From Sphingomonas oleivorans (GTDB lineage Bacteria > Pseudomonadota > Alphaproteobacteria > Sphingomonadales > Sphingomonadaceae): DNA of 64,000 nt. Position numbers and translations under genes: made by a program. Below, piece after piece: positions 1 to 8,519 of this stretch. The stretch covers positions 398,933 through 462,932 of the forward strand of contig NZ_NWBU01000005.1 in assembly GCF_003050615.1 (NCBI RefSeq), written 5' to 3'. The notes beneath the pieces are model-generated. The model made no database searches. It saw only the letters and a program-made list of their open reading frames with translations, and had not been told where the DNA came from. Every line of letters starts with the position of its first letter. Position 1 is the first letter of the stretch.

Positions 1-507
1 TAGCCGCAGCCCGGCAAGCGCCCCGCCGATGATCGCCACCAGCTGCGCAAGGCCATTGCCCGTCAGCGCCAGCAGCAGCGCCCCGCAGGCGATCGCCGCC
101 CGTGCCCGGTCCGGCGCCAGCATCGCGGCCATGCCCCACACCGCCTGCGCCACCACCGCCACCGCCGCCAGCTTCAACCCATGCAACGCCCCCGCCCACA
201 AGCTCCCATGGAACAGCCCCAGCCCATGAGCGGCCGCCGTCATCAGCAGGAAGGAAGGCAAGGTGAAGGCGCTCCATGCGGCAAGCCCGCCCGGCAGGCC
301 GCCCCGCCTGAGGCCGATGCCGAACGCCACCTGGCTCGATGCCGGCCCGGGCAGGAATTGGCAGAGCGCCACCAGATCGGCATAGGCCGCGTCGTCGAGC
401 CAGCGCCGCCGCGCCACCAGCTCCGCCCGAAAATAGCCGAGATGCGCGACAGGCCCTCCGAAGGAGGTCAGGCCAAGGCGCAGGAAGAGGGCGAAGAGCG
501 CAAGCAT
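1..507 (-). CDS. chrA: Chromate transporter ChrA family, 3' end missing (window edge)
   Basis: An integral membrane protein of the CHR family, which moves chromate (and perhaps sulfate) across the inner membrane. The visible 169 residues begin MLALFALFLRLGLTSFGGP; the SFGGP motif, a following FLPGP motif near residue 52, and alternating hydrophobic segments are typical of the N-terminal CHR domain. The ATG at 507 follows the stop of the CitE-like gene by 14 bases and has an AGGGGG ribosome site just upstream, so it is probably the last visible gene of the leucine-degradation operon. A CHR gene has no obvious link to leucine catabolism. Only the N-terminal part lies in the window, so one- or two-domain architecture cannot be told. 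Confidence 0.85.
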   Translation of the reverse strand, partial: MLALFALFLRLGLTSFGGPVAHLGYFRAELVARRRWLDDAAYADLVALCQFLPGPASSQVAFGIGLRRGGLPGGLAAWSAFTLPSFLLMTAAAHGLGLFHGSLWAGALHGLKLAAVAVVAQAVWGMAAMLAPDRARAAIACGALLLALTGNGLAQLVAIIGGALAGLRL

Positions 508-521
508 CGCCCCCTTATGCC

Positions 522-1376
522 TCAACGCTCGCTTATGTCCTCGCCCATCGAAGCGAGCAGCCGCCGCGCCCGCGCGAGATGCGGCGCGTCCACCATCCGC
601 CCGTCGAGGCTCAGCACCCCCGCCCCCGGATCGGCCGCGAACAGCGCGACGATCGCGCGCGCCTCCGCCAGCTCCTCCGCGCCCGGCGTAAAGGCTTGGT
701 TGATGACCGGCACCTGCGCCGGATGGATCGCCATCATCCCCGTAAAGCCGTCGCGCCGCCCCCGCGCCGCATAGGCCGCCAGCCCTTCGGCATCGCGAAA
801 GGCGGGATAGATGGCCTCGATCGCCGCCACCCCCGCCGCATGCGCGCCGAACAGCGCCAGCGCGCGCACCATCTCATAGGGCGCGGTATAGCGGCCGCCC
901 GCCTCGCGCGCGCTTATCGCCCCGATCGCGGCAGGCAGATCCTCCGCGCCCCAGCCGATCCCGCACAGCCGCTCCGCCACCTCGCCATATTCGCCGATCC
1001 GGAACAGCGCCGCCGGCGTCTCGGTCGCGATCGGCAGGATCGGCACCTGCTCCCGCCCCAGCCGCGCGCAAAGCCGCTCGATCGACCGCCGTCCCTCCGC
1101 CTTGGGGAGCATGATCCCATCCGGCCGATATTCGAGCACCGCCGCCAGATCCGCCTCCGCCAGTTCGCTGCCGATCGGATTGATCCGCACGAACAGCGCC
1201 GGCCCGCCTGGCCCCCGCGCCAGCCGCTCCGCCACTGCCGCCCGCGCATATTCCTTGCGCTCGGGCGCCACCCCATCCTCCAGATCGAGGATCAGCGCAT
1301 CCGCCCCGCTTGCCGCCGCTTTGTCGAACCGCTCGGGCCTGTCCCCCGGCACGAACAGCAGCGAGCGCAGCCTCAT
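522..1376 (-). CDS. HpcH/HpaI aldolase / citrate lyase beta (CitE-like) family CoA-ester lyase
   Basis: Probable cytoplasmic lyase that splits a 3-hydroxy-dicarboxyl-CoA thioester. It starts MRLRSLLFVPGDRPERF, the signature N terminus of CitE/malyl-CoA-lyase enzymes, and has the LILDLEDGVAP motif carrying metal/CoA-binding acids. The start at 1376 is chosen because its ATG overlaps the upstream MaoC stop (ATGA); an in-frame start 12 codons upstream would lie inside the MaoC gene. Length is about 284 aa, normal for the family. In other bacteria MaoC plus CitE pairs serve as itaconyl-CoA hydratase plus citramalyl-CoA lyase, or mesaconyl-CoA hydratase plus malyl-CoA lyase. Here, behind ivd and mcc genes, it may stand in for HMG-CoA lyase; the substrate is inferred only. 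Confidence 0.85.
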   Translation of the reverse strand: MRLRSLLFVPGDRPERFDKAAASGADALILDLEDGVAPERKEYARAAVAERLARGPGGPALFVRINPIGSELAEADLAAVLEYRPDGIMLPKAEGRRSIERLCARLGREQVPILPIATETPAALFRIGEYGEVAERLCGIGWGAEDLPAAIGAISAREAGGRYTAPYEMVRALALFGAHAAGVAAIEAIYPAFRDAEGLAAYAARGRRDGFTGMMAIHPAQVPVINQAFTPGAEELAEARAIVALFAADPGAGVLSLDGRMVDAPHLARARRLLASMGEDISER

Positions 1377-1825
1377 GCCGGCCTCCTCCGCACGAGCGCG
1401 ATGCGCAGGCATTGGCAGACAATCTCGTCGCGCTGATTGAACAGCTGATGGCGGAAGGTGACGATCCCCGCCTCGGGCCGCGACCGGCTGTCCCTCAACG
1501 CCGCCACCTCGCTCTCGCCGCGCAGCGTATCGCCGATGAAGACGGGCTTGGGCATGACGAGCTTGTCATAGCCCAGATTGGCCACCAGCGTGCCGAGCGT
1601 CGTATCGCCTACCGACAGGCCCACCATCAGCGCGAAGGTGAAGGTACCGTTGACGACGATCCGGCCGAACTCGCTGGCCGCCGCATGGACCGCATCGAGA
1701 TGCAGCGGCTGCGGATTATGCGTAAGCGCGGAGATCAGCAGATTATCCGTCTCGGTCACCGTCCGGCGTATCTCATGGGCGATCCGGTCGCCCAGCTGCC
1801 ATTGCTCATAATAAAGCCCGGCCAT
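1373..1825 (-). CDS. MaoC-family enoyl-CoA hydratase
   Basis: Single hot-dog-fold hydratase of 150 aa. The hydratase-2 signature is visible as NPQPLHLD (residues about 37-44), containing the Asn/His pair expected in R-specific enoyl-CoA hydratases. The start codon overlaps the mccA stop (TGATG) and its own stop overlaps the CitE-like start, so translation is tightly coupled. Position in the operon after the methylcrotonyl-CoA carboxylase genes suggests it hydrates 3-methylglutaconyl-CoA or another branched C5-C6 enoyl-CoA. The classical liu enzyme for that step (a crotonase-fold LiuC) is absent from this window. Family assignment is firm; substrate is inference. Confidence 0.85.
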   Translation of the reverse strand: MAGLYYEQWQLGDRIAHEIRRTVTETDNLLISALTHNPQPLHLDAVHAAASEFGRIVVNGTFTFALMVGLSVGDTTLGTLVANLGYDKLVMPKPVFIGDTLRGESEVAALRDSRSRPEAGIVTFRHQLFNQRDEIVCQCLRIALVRRRPA

Positions 1826-3690
1826 CAGCCCGCCCTTTCGATCCGCGCGAGCATCACGCCTTCCGCCACCTGCCCGCCCGCCGCCGCCTTCATCTCGGCG
1901 ACGATGCCGTCGAAGGGGGCGACCAGCGCCTGCTCCATCTTCATCGCCTCCAGGAGGAGGATCTTCTGTCCCTTGGCGACGCGATCCCCCTCGGCCACCT
2001 CCACCGCCACGATCCGCCCCGGCATGGGCGACATGATCGCCCCGTCCGAAACTCCGCCCCCGCCGCCCGCATGCTCGGCCACCGGCGGCCCGAACGCCCA
2101 GGCCTCGCCATCGAGGAACAGCACCTTTTCGCCCCCCAACTCCACCGTCACGGGTTCGCCCCCGGGCACGACCTCGGCCAGGCGCACGCGCCCGCCCACT
2201 TCCACCGCCACGCGCCGCTCGGGCGCCGCATTGGCGCGAAATCCGGGCAGCGCCGTCCAGGGATCATTTCCCGGCGCCGGCAGCATTGCCCGCGCCGCCA
2301 TTGCCACCCCCGCCTCGGACGGCTCCGCGCCCGGCACCAGCCGCCCGGCATGGCGCTCGATAAAGCCCGTATCGACCGCGCCCCGCACGAAATCCGGATC
2401 GGCCGCCGCGCGCGCGAGGAAGGCGGCATTGGTCCCGACCGGCCAGACCTGAATCGCCCGACAGGCCTCCGCCAGCCGCGCCGCCGCGGCGCCACGCGAC
2501 GGCGCATGGACGATCAGCTTGGCGAGCATCGGATCGTAAAAGGGCGTCACCTCCCCGCCCTCCTCCACGCCGCTGTCGACGCGCACGCCCCCAGGGAAGC
2601 GCAGCCGGTCGAGCCGCCCGGTCGAAGGCAGGAATCCGCGCGCCGGATTCTCCGCATAGAGCCGCGCCTCCATCGCCCATCCGTCGATCGCCAGCTCCTC
2701 CTGCCGCCGGGGCAGCCGCTCGCCCGAGGCCACACGGATCTGCCATTCGACCAGATCCTGCCCCGTAATCGCCTCCGTCACCGGATGCTCGACCTGCAGC
2801 CGCGTGTTCATCTCCATGAACCAGATGCGGTCCGCCCTCAGCCCCGCCGACGCATCGGCGATGAACTCGATCGTTCCCGCGCCGACATAATCGACTGCCT
2901 TTGCCGCGCGCACCGCCGCCGCGCACAAGGCCGCGCGCGTATCGCCATCCATTCCCGGCGCGGGCGCTTCCTCGATCACTTTCTGGTGCCGCCGCTGGAG
3001 CGAACAGTCCCGCTCGAACAAATGGACGACCTCGCCATAGGCGTCACCGAATATCTGCACCTCGATATGGCGCGGGCACGCGACATAGGTCTCGATCAGC
3101 ACCCGATCGTCGCCAAAGGCCGACGCCGCCTCGCGCCGGCAGGAGGCGAGCGCATCGGCAAAATCCTCCGCCCGATCGACGCGGCGCATTCCCTTGCCGC
3201 CGCCGCCCGCCACCGCCTTGATCAGCAGCGGATAGCCGATCGCCTCCGCCTCGGCCCGGAGCCGCGCCACATTCTGGTCCGCGCCCAGATAGCCGGGCGT
3301 CACCGGCACGCCCGCCGCCTGCATCAGCCGCTTGGCCGCATCCTTCAGCCCCATCGCCCGGATCGCGGCCGGCGGTGCCCCCACCCAGACGAGCCCCGCC
3401 GCCTGCACCGCTTCGGCAAACTCCGCATTTTCGGACAGGAAGCCATAGCCCGGATGGATCGCCGCCGCGCCCGTCGCGCGCGCCGCCGCCAATATCCTGT
3501 CCTGCGCCAGATAGCTTTCCCGCGCCGGCGCGGGCCCGATCGCCACCGCCTCGTCCGCCTCGCGCACGAAGGGCATGGCCGCATCCACATCCGAATGGAC
3601 CGCGATCGTCCGGATGCCCAAGCGCCTGGCCGTCCGGATGATCCGCCGCGCAATCTCCCCCCGATTGGCGATGAGCAGCGACGGGATCAT
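1825..3690 (-). CDS. mccA: 3-methylcrotonyl-CoA carboxylase, biotin-containing alpha subunit
   Basis: Biotin carboxylase plus biotin carrier subunit (621 aa) that carboxylates biotin with ATP and bicarbonate for 3-methylcrotonyl-CoA carboxylation in leucine breakdown. It begins MIPSLLIANRGEIARRI, the classic biotin-carboxylase N terminus; a Gly-rich ATP-grasp loop (AGGGGKGMR) lies near residue 160, and the biotinylation motif EAMKMEQ lies about 40 residues from the C terminus (Lys about 584). The open frame extends upstream to 3816, but that would overlap mccB, so 3690 is chosen; it lies 8 bases after the mccB stop. Propionyl- or geranyl-CoA carboxylase are related alternatives; pairing with ivd favours methylcrotonyl-CoA. 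Confidence 0.92.
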   Translation of the reverse strand: MIPSLLIANRGEIARRIIRTARRLGIRTIAVHSDVDAAMPFVREADEAVAIGPAPARESYLAQDRILAAARATGAAAIHPGYGFLSENAEFAEAVQAAGLVWVGAPPAAIRAMGLKDAAKRLMQAAGVPVTPGYLGADQNVARLRAEAEAIGYPLLIKAVAGGGGKGMRRVDRAEDFADALASCRREAASAFGDDRVLIETYVACPRHIEVQIFGDAYGEVVHLFERDCSLQRRHQKVIEEAPAPGMDGDTRAALCAAAVRAAKAVDYVGAGTIEFIADASAGLRADRIWFMEMNTRLQVEHPVTEAITGQDLVEWQIRVASGERLPRRQEELAIDGWAMEARLYAENPARGFLPSTGRLDRLRFPGGVRVDSGVEEGGEVTPFYDPMLAKLIVHAPSRGAAAARLAEACRAIQVWPVGTNAAFLARAAADPDFVRGAVDTGFIERHAGRLVPGAEPSEAGVAMAARAMLPAPGNDPWTALPGFRANAAPERRVAVEVGGRVRLAEVVPGGEPVTVELGGEKVLFLDGEAWAFGPPVAEHAGGGGGVSDGAIMSPMPGRIVAVEVAEGDRVAKGQKILLLEAMKMEQALVAPFDGIVAEMKAAAGGQVAEGVMLARIERAG

Positions 3691-3698
3691 GCGCCCCC

Positions 3699-5297
3699 TC
3701 ACATCCTGAACAATCCGAAGCGCGGCCGCTCCGGGATCGGCGCGTTCAACGTTGCGGACAGCGCAAGCCCCAGCACGTCGCGGGTCTGCACCGGATCGAT
3801 GACCCCGTCGTCCCACAGCCGGGCGGTCGCATAATAAGGATTGCCCTCCTCCTCATATTTCTGGCGGATAGGCGCCTTGAACGCCTCGGCCTCTTCCTCC
3901 GTCCATGTCTCCGCCTCGCGATGCACCGTCGCCAGCACCGCCGCCGCCTGCTCGCCCCCCATCACGCCGATCCGGCTGTTGGGCCAGGTGAAGAGGAAGC
4001 GCGGGGAATAGGCCCGGCCGCACATGCCATAATTGCCCGCGCCGAAGCTGCCGCCGATCAGCACGGTGATCTTGGGCACCGAAGCGGTCGCCACCGCCGT
4101 CACCAGCTTCGCGCCATCCTTGGCGATGCCGCCCGCCTCATATCGGCCGCCGACCATGAAGCCGGAGACATTCTGGAGGAACAGCAGAGGCACGCGCCGC
4201 TGGCAGGCAAGCTCGATGAAATGCGCGCCCTTCAGCGCCGATTCCGAAAAGAGCACGCCATTATTGGCGAGGATCGCCACCGGCATGCCCCAGATCCGCG
4301 CAAAGCCGCAGACCAGCGTCACCCCATAAAGCGGCTTGAATTCATGCAGCTCGGATCCATCGACGATCCGCCCGATCACCTCATGCACATCATAGGGCGC
4401 GCGCACATCGGTCGGCACGATGCCATAGAGATCGTCCGGATCGAGCCTGGGCGGCCGGGGCGGCTGGATATCGATATCCACCGCCTTCACGCCGTTGAGC
4501 CGGCCCATAATCTCCCGCACGATCATGAGCGCCTGTTCGTCGCTTTCGGCGACATGATCGACGAGGCCGGACCTGCGGCCATGCGTCTCCGCACCACCCA
4601 GCTCCTCCGCCGAAATCACCTCGCCCGTCGCCGCCTTCACCAGCGGCGGCCCAGCGAGGAAGATCGTCCCCTGCCCGCGCACGATCACCGTCTCGTCGGA
4701 CATGGCGGGCACATAGGCGCCGCCCGCCGTGCAGCTTCCCATCACGCAGGCGATTTGCGCGATCCCCTCGGCGGACATATGCGCCTGGTTGTAGAAGGCC
4801 CGGCCGAAATGGTCGCGATCGGGAAAGACCTCCGCCTGATGCGGCAGGTTGGCGCCGCCGCTGTCGACCAGATAGATGCAGGGCAGCCGGTTCTCCCACG
4901 CAATCTCCTGCGCGCGCAGATGCTTCTTCACCGTGATCGGGAAATAGGCGCCGCCCTTCACCGTCGGATCATTGGCGAGGATCATCGCCTCGCGTCCCGA
5001 AACCCGGCCGATGCCCGCAATCGCGCCCGCCGCCGGCGCCTCATCCTCATATAGGCCGTTCGCCGCCAGCGCGCCCACCTCCAGGAAAGGCGACCCCGGA
5101 TCGAGCAGCCGGTGGATGCGGTCGCGCGGCAGCAGCTTGCCCCGCGCGACATGCCGCGCGCGCGCCGCCTCCGATCCCCCCAGCGCCGTCGCCGCCACCT
5201 TCGCGCGCAATTGCTCGACCAGAGCCAGATTATGCGCGCGGTTCCGGCGATATTCCTCGCCGTCGCGATCGACGAGTGTGGACAGCGCCCCCATCAT
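3699..5297 (-). CDS. mccB: 3-methylcrotonyl-CoA carboxylase, carboxyltransferase beta subunit
   Basis: Carboxyltransferase subunit of 532 aa that moves the carboxyl group from biotin to 3-methylcrotonyl-CoA. Features include [16 protein letters not shown] (near residue 60), the [13 protein letters not shown] segment, and the second crotonase-like half with the [11 protein letters not shown] and [15 protein letters not shown] motifs that form the CoA/biotin oxyanion pockets. Length equals typical MccB/LiuB. Two consecutive ATGs occur at the start (5297 or 5294). It sits between ivd (229 bases upstream, across a repeat) and mccA (8 bases downstream), the usual order of liu operons. Confidence 0.93.
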   Translation of the reverse strand: MMGALSTLVDRDGEEYRRNRAHNLALVEQLRAKVAATALGGSEAARARHVARGKLLPRDRIHRLLDPGSPFLEVGALAANGLYEDEAPAAGAIAGIGRVSGREAMILANDPTVKGGAYFPITVKKHLRAQEIAWENRLPCIYLVDSGGANLPHQAEVFPDRDHFGRAFYNQAHMSAEGIAQIACVMGSCTAGGAYVPAMSDETVIVRGQGTIFLAGPPLVKAATGEVISAEELGGAETHGRRSGLVDHVAESDEQALMIVREIMGRLNGVKAVDIDIQPPRPPRLDPDDLYGIVPTDVRAPYDVHEVIGRIVDGSELHEFKPLYGVTLVCGFARIWGMPVAILANNGVLFSESALKGAHFIELACQRRVPLLFLQNVSGFMVGGRYEAGGIAKDGAKLVTAVATASVPKITVLIGGSFGAGNYGMCGRAYSPRFLFTWPNSRIGVMGGEQAAAVLATVHREAETWTEEEAEAFKAPIRQKYEEEGNPYYATARLWDDGVIDPVQTRDVLGLALSATLNAPIPERPRFGLFRM

Positions 5298-5385
5298 CCC
5301 CCCCGTCGCCTCTCGCCACGAAAGCTGCCCTGGGAGAATAGCGCGACAGGCCCTCGGCCTGAGCGGGACCTTTGCATAAGTCCAT

Positions 5386-5474
5386 CGTCACCCTGAACTT
5401 GTTTCAGGGTCCACCGTGAAACCCGCGCGACGGTGCGGATAAGGCGTGGATGCCGAAACAAGTTCGGCATGACG
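5386..5474. repeat. Paired palindromic intergenic repeat (GAACTTGTTTC type)
   Basis: Two short palindromes face each other between ivd and mccB. The left arm is ACCCTGAACTTGTTTCAGGGT (5390-5410, 21 bases, split here as ACCCTGAACTT plus GTTTCAGGGT). The right arm is TGCCGAAACAAGTTCGGCA (5451-5469), the same core in reverse orientation. Both are edged by CGTCA/TGACG. The same core recurs at 54201-54227 and 54474-54498, so this is a dispersed family, probably REP-like. It interrupts the ivd-mccB operon and could form a stem-loop in the transcript. Confidence 0.75.
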
Positions 5475-5526
5475 ATTGGGATTATGGAGAGCTCCTGCCC
5501 TCGCCGGGGCGGCGGGACGCGCGACC

Positions 5527-6690
5527 TCATATCCCCACCAGCTCGCGCCCGATCAGATAGCGCCTGATCTCGTTGGTCCCCGCGCCGATGTCATAAAGCT
5601 TGACGTCGCGCAGGAAGCGCTCGACCGGCCATTCCTTCGTATAGCCCGCGCCCCCCAGCGCCTGGATTGCCTCCAGCGCGCATCGCACCCCATTCTCGCT
5701 CGCCAGCAGGATCGCGCCCGCGGCGTCATGACGCGTCGTCCGACCCGCATCGCAGGCGCGCGCCGCCGCATAGACATAGGCCCGCGCCGAATTGAGCGCG
5801 ACATAGATGTCCGCCACCTTGGCCTGGACCAACTGGAACGATCCGATCGCCTGGCCGAACTGCCGCCGCTCGCGCACATAGGGCAGCACCACGTCGAGAC
5901 AGGCCTGCATGATCCCGAGCGGCCCCGCCGCCAGCACCGCGCGCTCATGATCGAGGCCGGACATTAATATCTGCGCGCCCTGCCCTTCCTCCCCCATCCG
6001 GTTGCCGGCGGGCAGCTCGCAATCGTCGAACAGCAGCTCGGCCGTGTCGCTCCCGCGCATGCCCAGCTTGTCGAGCTTCTTCCCAACGGAAAAACCCCTG
6101 AAGCCCTTTTCGATCAGGAAAGCGCTGATGCCCTTCGCGCCTGCCGCCGGATCGGTCCGGGCATAGACGACGAGCACATCGGCATGGGGGCCGTTGGTGA
6201 TCCAATATTTGGTGCCGTTGAGGATATAGCGGTCGCCCTTCCGCTCGGCCTTCAGCCGCATCGACATCACGTCCGATCCCGCCTCCGCCTCGGACATTGC
6301 GAGCGCGCCGACATGCTCGCCCGAAATCAGCCTGGGCAGATAGCGGCGCTTCTGCTCCTCCGATCCCCAGCGGCGGATCTGGTTGATGCACAAATTGCTG
6401 TGCGCGCCATAGCTGAGCCCGATCGCGGCCGAGGCGCGCGAAATCTCCTCCATCGCCACCACATGATGGAGATAGCCGAGCCCCAGCCCGCCAAACTCCT
6501 CCTCCACCGTGATTCCGTGCAGGCCGAGCGCGCCCATTTCGGGCCAGAGCCGGCGCGGGAAGCTATTGCTTGCATCGATTTCCGCCGCGATCGGCGCGAT
6601 ACGGTCGGCGGCGAAGCGGCGGCAGGTCTCGCGAATCGCATCGGCGGTCTCGCCCAGCGCGAAGTCGAGCGCGGCGACGTCCATGGCCAT
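5527..6690 (-). CDS. ivd: Isovaleryl-CoA dehydrogenase
   Basis: FAD-dependent acyl-CoA dehydrogenase of 387 aa that oxidises isovaleryl-CoA to 3-methylcrotonyl-CoA in leucine degradation. The substrate class can be read from the sequence: the catalytic glutamate is in the IVD-specific place ([13 protein letters not shown], Glu249), while the position where most acyl-CoA dehydrogenases carry their base has Gly in [12 protein letters not shown]. The YWITNG and SEAEAGSDV flavin/substrate motifs are present. Start is the first of two in-frame ATGs (6690, 6684). It is first in the operon ivd-mccB-mccA-maoC-citE-chrA and is divergent from the LysR gene across 95 bases. Confidence 0.94.
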   Translation of the reverse strand: MAMDVAALDFALGETADAIRETCRRFAADRIAPIAAEIDASNSFPRRLWPEMGALGLHGITVEEEFGGLGLGYLHHVVAMEEISRASAAIGLSYGAHSNLCINQIRRWGSEEQKRRYLPRLISGEHVGALAMSEAEAGSDVMSMRLKAERKGDRYILNGTKYWITNGPHADVLVVYARTDPAAGAKGISAFLIEKGFRGFSVGKKLDKLGMRGSDTAELLFDDCELPAGNRMGEEGQGAQILMSGLDHERAVLAAGPLGIMQACLDVVLPYVRERRQFGQAIGSFQLVQAKVADIYVALNSARAYVYAAARACDAGRTTRHDAAGAILLASENGVRCALEAIQALGGAGYTKEWPVERFLRDVKLYDIGAGTNEIRRYLIGRELVGI

Positions 6691-6785
6691 CCTCTCGGAT
6701 ATGTTCTGCTTTCGGAAGACGGCTTACGCCCCTTGGACCCCCAAGAAAAATTGAAAGATCGGCGTGCAGGTCATAGTTTCTGTCT

Positions 6786-7667
6786 ATGATCGACCGCTAT
6801 CTGCTGCGCTATTTCCTGGCCGTGGTGGATTATGGCAGCTTCTCGCGCGCCGCCGCCCAGATGAATGTCGCGCAGCCCACGCTGTCGGTCGGCATCGCCA
6901 AGCTCGAAAGGCTGCTCGGCACGCCGCTGTTCGTCCGCTCCAGCCAGCGCGTGCATCTCACCGAGGCCGGCAGCCGCTTCGCCGCCCATGCGCGCCGGAT
7001 CGAGCGAGAATTCAATCTCGCCGAAACCGCGCTTGTCGGCATCCGGCCGCGCCCCACCATCCGCATCGGCATATTGAGCAGCATCCCGACGGACATTCTC
7101 GCCGGCTTCGTCGCCGCCGAGGCCGCAGGTGCGCGCGAGGAGCGCTATGAGATAATCGAGGGCGGTGAGCGCGACCTGCTCCAGCGGCTCGCGCGCGGCC
7201 GAGTCGATGTCGCGCTGACGATCGTCCGCCCGGAAAATGACCGTTTCGCGCGCGAGACGCTGCTCTCCGAAGGCTATGCGCTCGCGCTCCCCGCCGGTCA
7301 TCCGCTCGCCGATCGGGAGAGCATCGCAGGCGAGGCGTTGGCGGACGATGTGATGATCGTGCGGCGTCATTGCGAGATATTGTCCGAGACCAGCCGCTAT
7401 TTCACGGAACGCGGCGTCCGCCCCTTCTTTGCGCTTCGGACGACCAATGACGATCGCGCATTGGCCATGGTCCGCGCCGGAATGGGCGTCACGGTCATGC
7501 CCGAAAGCTATCGTGCGGAAGGCGTTGCCCGGCCCGGGCTCGCGGGCTTCGCGCTGCGCCGCGATATCGGCCTGCTGTTCGCCGCCCATGCGGAAATGCT
7601 GCAGCAAGGATCGCCGTTGGTGGATCTGCTGCGGTGCACCGTCCCGACCTTTTCTCCTCTATCCTGA
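6786..7667 (+). CDS. LysR-family transcriptional regulator
   Basis: DNA-binding regulator of 293 aa: winged helix-turn-helix at residues about 5-62 (FLAVVDYGSFSRAAAQMNV, then QPTLSVGIAKLERLLGTPLF) followed by a periplasmic-binding-like effector domain to the C terminus. It is transcribed away from ivd with only 95 bases between the start codons, the classical layout for a LysR protein controlling a divergent operon, so leucine or isovalerate catabolism is its likely target. Known liu regulators in other proteobacteria are MerR (LiuR) or TetR (LiuQ) types, so a LysR here would be an alternative solution. No operator was identified. Confidence 0.9.
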   Translation: MIDRYLLRYFLAVVDYGSFSRAAAQMNVAQPTLSVGIAKLERLLGTPLFVRSSQRVHLTEAGSRFAAHARRIEREFNLAETALVGIRPRPTIRIGILSSIPTDILAGFVAAEAAGAREERYEIIEGGERDLLQRLARGRVDVALTIVRPENDRFARETLLSEGYALALPAGHPLADRESIAGEALADDVMIVRRHCEILSETSRYFTERGVRPFFALRTTNDDRALAMVRAGMGVTVMPESYRAEGVARPGLAGFALRRDIGLLFAAHAEMLQQGSPLVDLLRCTVPTFSPLS

Positions 7668-7917
7668 TCCAGTCCCAGCCCGAGCCGAGCGATCCAACGC
7701 AAACGTTTCGCCGAATGCGCCAAAGTCACAACCGAGACAGATGTGCTGCACTGCAAAGGCGTGCAGCATAACTGGATAGTCCCGCAAAAATAATAAAAGC
7801 CGTGCGGAACATAAAGGTCTGCTAACCTGCGATATATTACATGGATTCTAGTCTGATAAGGTACGCAGAATTATGGACCTTGATCATATTTGTCTTTAAC
7901 CATTCAAGGGGGCAGCC

Positions 7918-8151
7918 ATGCTCGATCATGATATGCCAATTAAACCGACTCTTACGGAAAGAGAGCGGCAAATATTAACGATGATGGCCCGGGGCAATTC
8001 CGCCAAGGAGGTCGCCCTTGCCCTGTCCGTTTCCCCGCGCACCGTGGAATCGCATGTCGATCATATTCGACTGAAGATTCAAGCGCGCAACCGCGTGCAT
8101 ATGATCACGATTGCTCTCAAGTTCGGACTTCTCCTCCCCGGTCGTATCTAG
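7918..8151 (+). CDS. Standalone LuxR/GerE-type HTH regulator (copy A)
   Basis: A 77-residue protein that is almost nothing but the LuxR-type (GerE) DNA-binding domain: LTERERQILTMMARGNSAKE begins the domain and PRTVESHVDHIRLKI holds the recognition helix. There is no receiver, PAS or autoinducer domain. It is closely similar to two other mini-proteins at 32113 and 37186. The ATG at 7918 follows AAGGGGGCAGCC, a strong ribosome site. The 250 bases upstream become AT-rich from about 7780 and probably carry its promoter. It ends before a good intrinsic terminator, so it appears monocistronic. Its position at the left edge of the EPS locus suggests EPS control, which is inferred. Confidence 0.88.
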   Translation: MLDHDMPIKPTLTERERQILTMMARGNSAKEVALALSVSPRTVESHVDHIRLKIQARNRVHMITIALKFGLLLPGRI

Positions 8152-8519
8152 CCGGTCATTCGGATCGACTCCGGGGACGCCCCATCCCACCGCACTCCCC
8201 CCGCCCGATGAGCCAGGAACATCCTGGCTTGTCGGGGTGTTTTTCAAAAACCGAAAACATGTTCTACATAGTATAAAACAACAGCGTCGCCTTCCTATTT
8301 ACTATTACTACATAGTTTGCTCGGACATATATTTCCCGTCATGGCAATATACATGATGGATAGACAGTGGGTATTATCCCCCGTTCCGATCACCTTGCTC
8401 CCCTTATAGTGTTTTCCTCAGATCGCGAATTGCGTCATTCGCAGAATCAGTCCGATCGGATGGGGGGAAAGATTGATGGCAGCGATCCTGTCTTTGCGCG
8501 ACGCAGGGGGCCGTTAGCC
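8152..8519. other. Intergenic region upstream of the GMC oxidoreductase
   Basis: After the terminator, bases about 8245-8360 are clearly AT-rich compared with the rest of the window (runs such as TAGTATAAAACAAC and TTTACTATTACTAC) and probably hold the promoter of the oxidoreductase gene. An open frame continues from 8367 into that gene, but its first 50 codons do not look like protein of this family. No further gene is seen. Confidence 0.5.
8204..8244 (+). terminator. Rho-independent terminator after LuxR copy A
   Basis: The core stem AGCCAGGA / TCCTGGCT (8211-8218 with 8222-8229, loop ACA) is extended by CCCGATG pairing with TGTCGGG (two G-T pairs), giving about 15 base pairs. It is followed by a TGTTTTTC run at 8238-8245. 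It lies 50 bases after the stop of the small regulator. Confidence 0.8.

Noticed and set aside
339-3834. Several + strand open frames of 300-590 codons opposite the citE-maoC-mccA genes
   Set aside because: No family motifs, unusual Arg/Pro/Ala composition, and the opposite strand encodes conserved enzymes in overlapping operon order.
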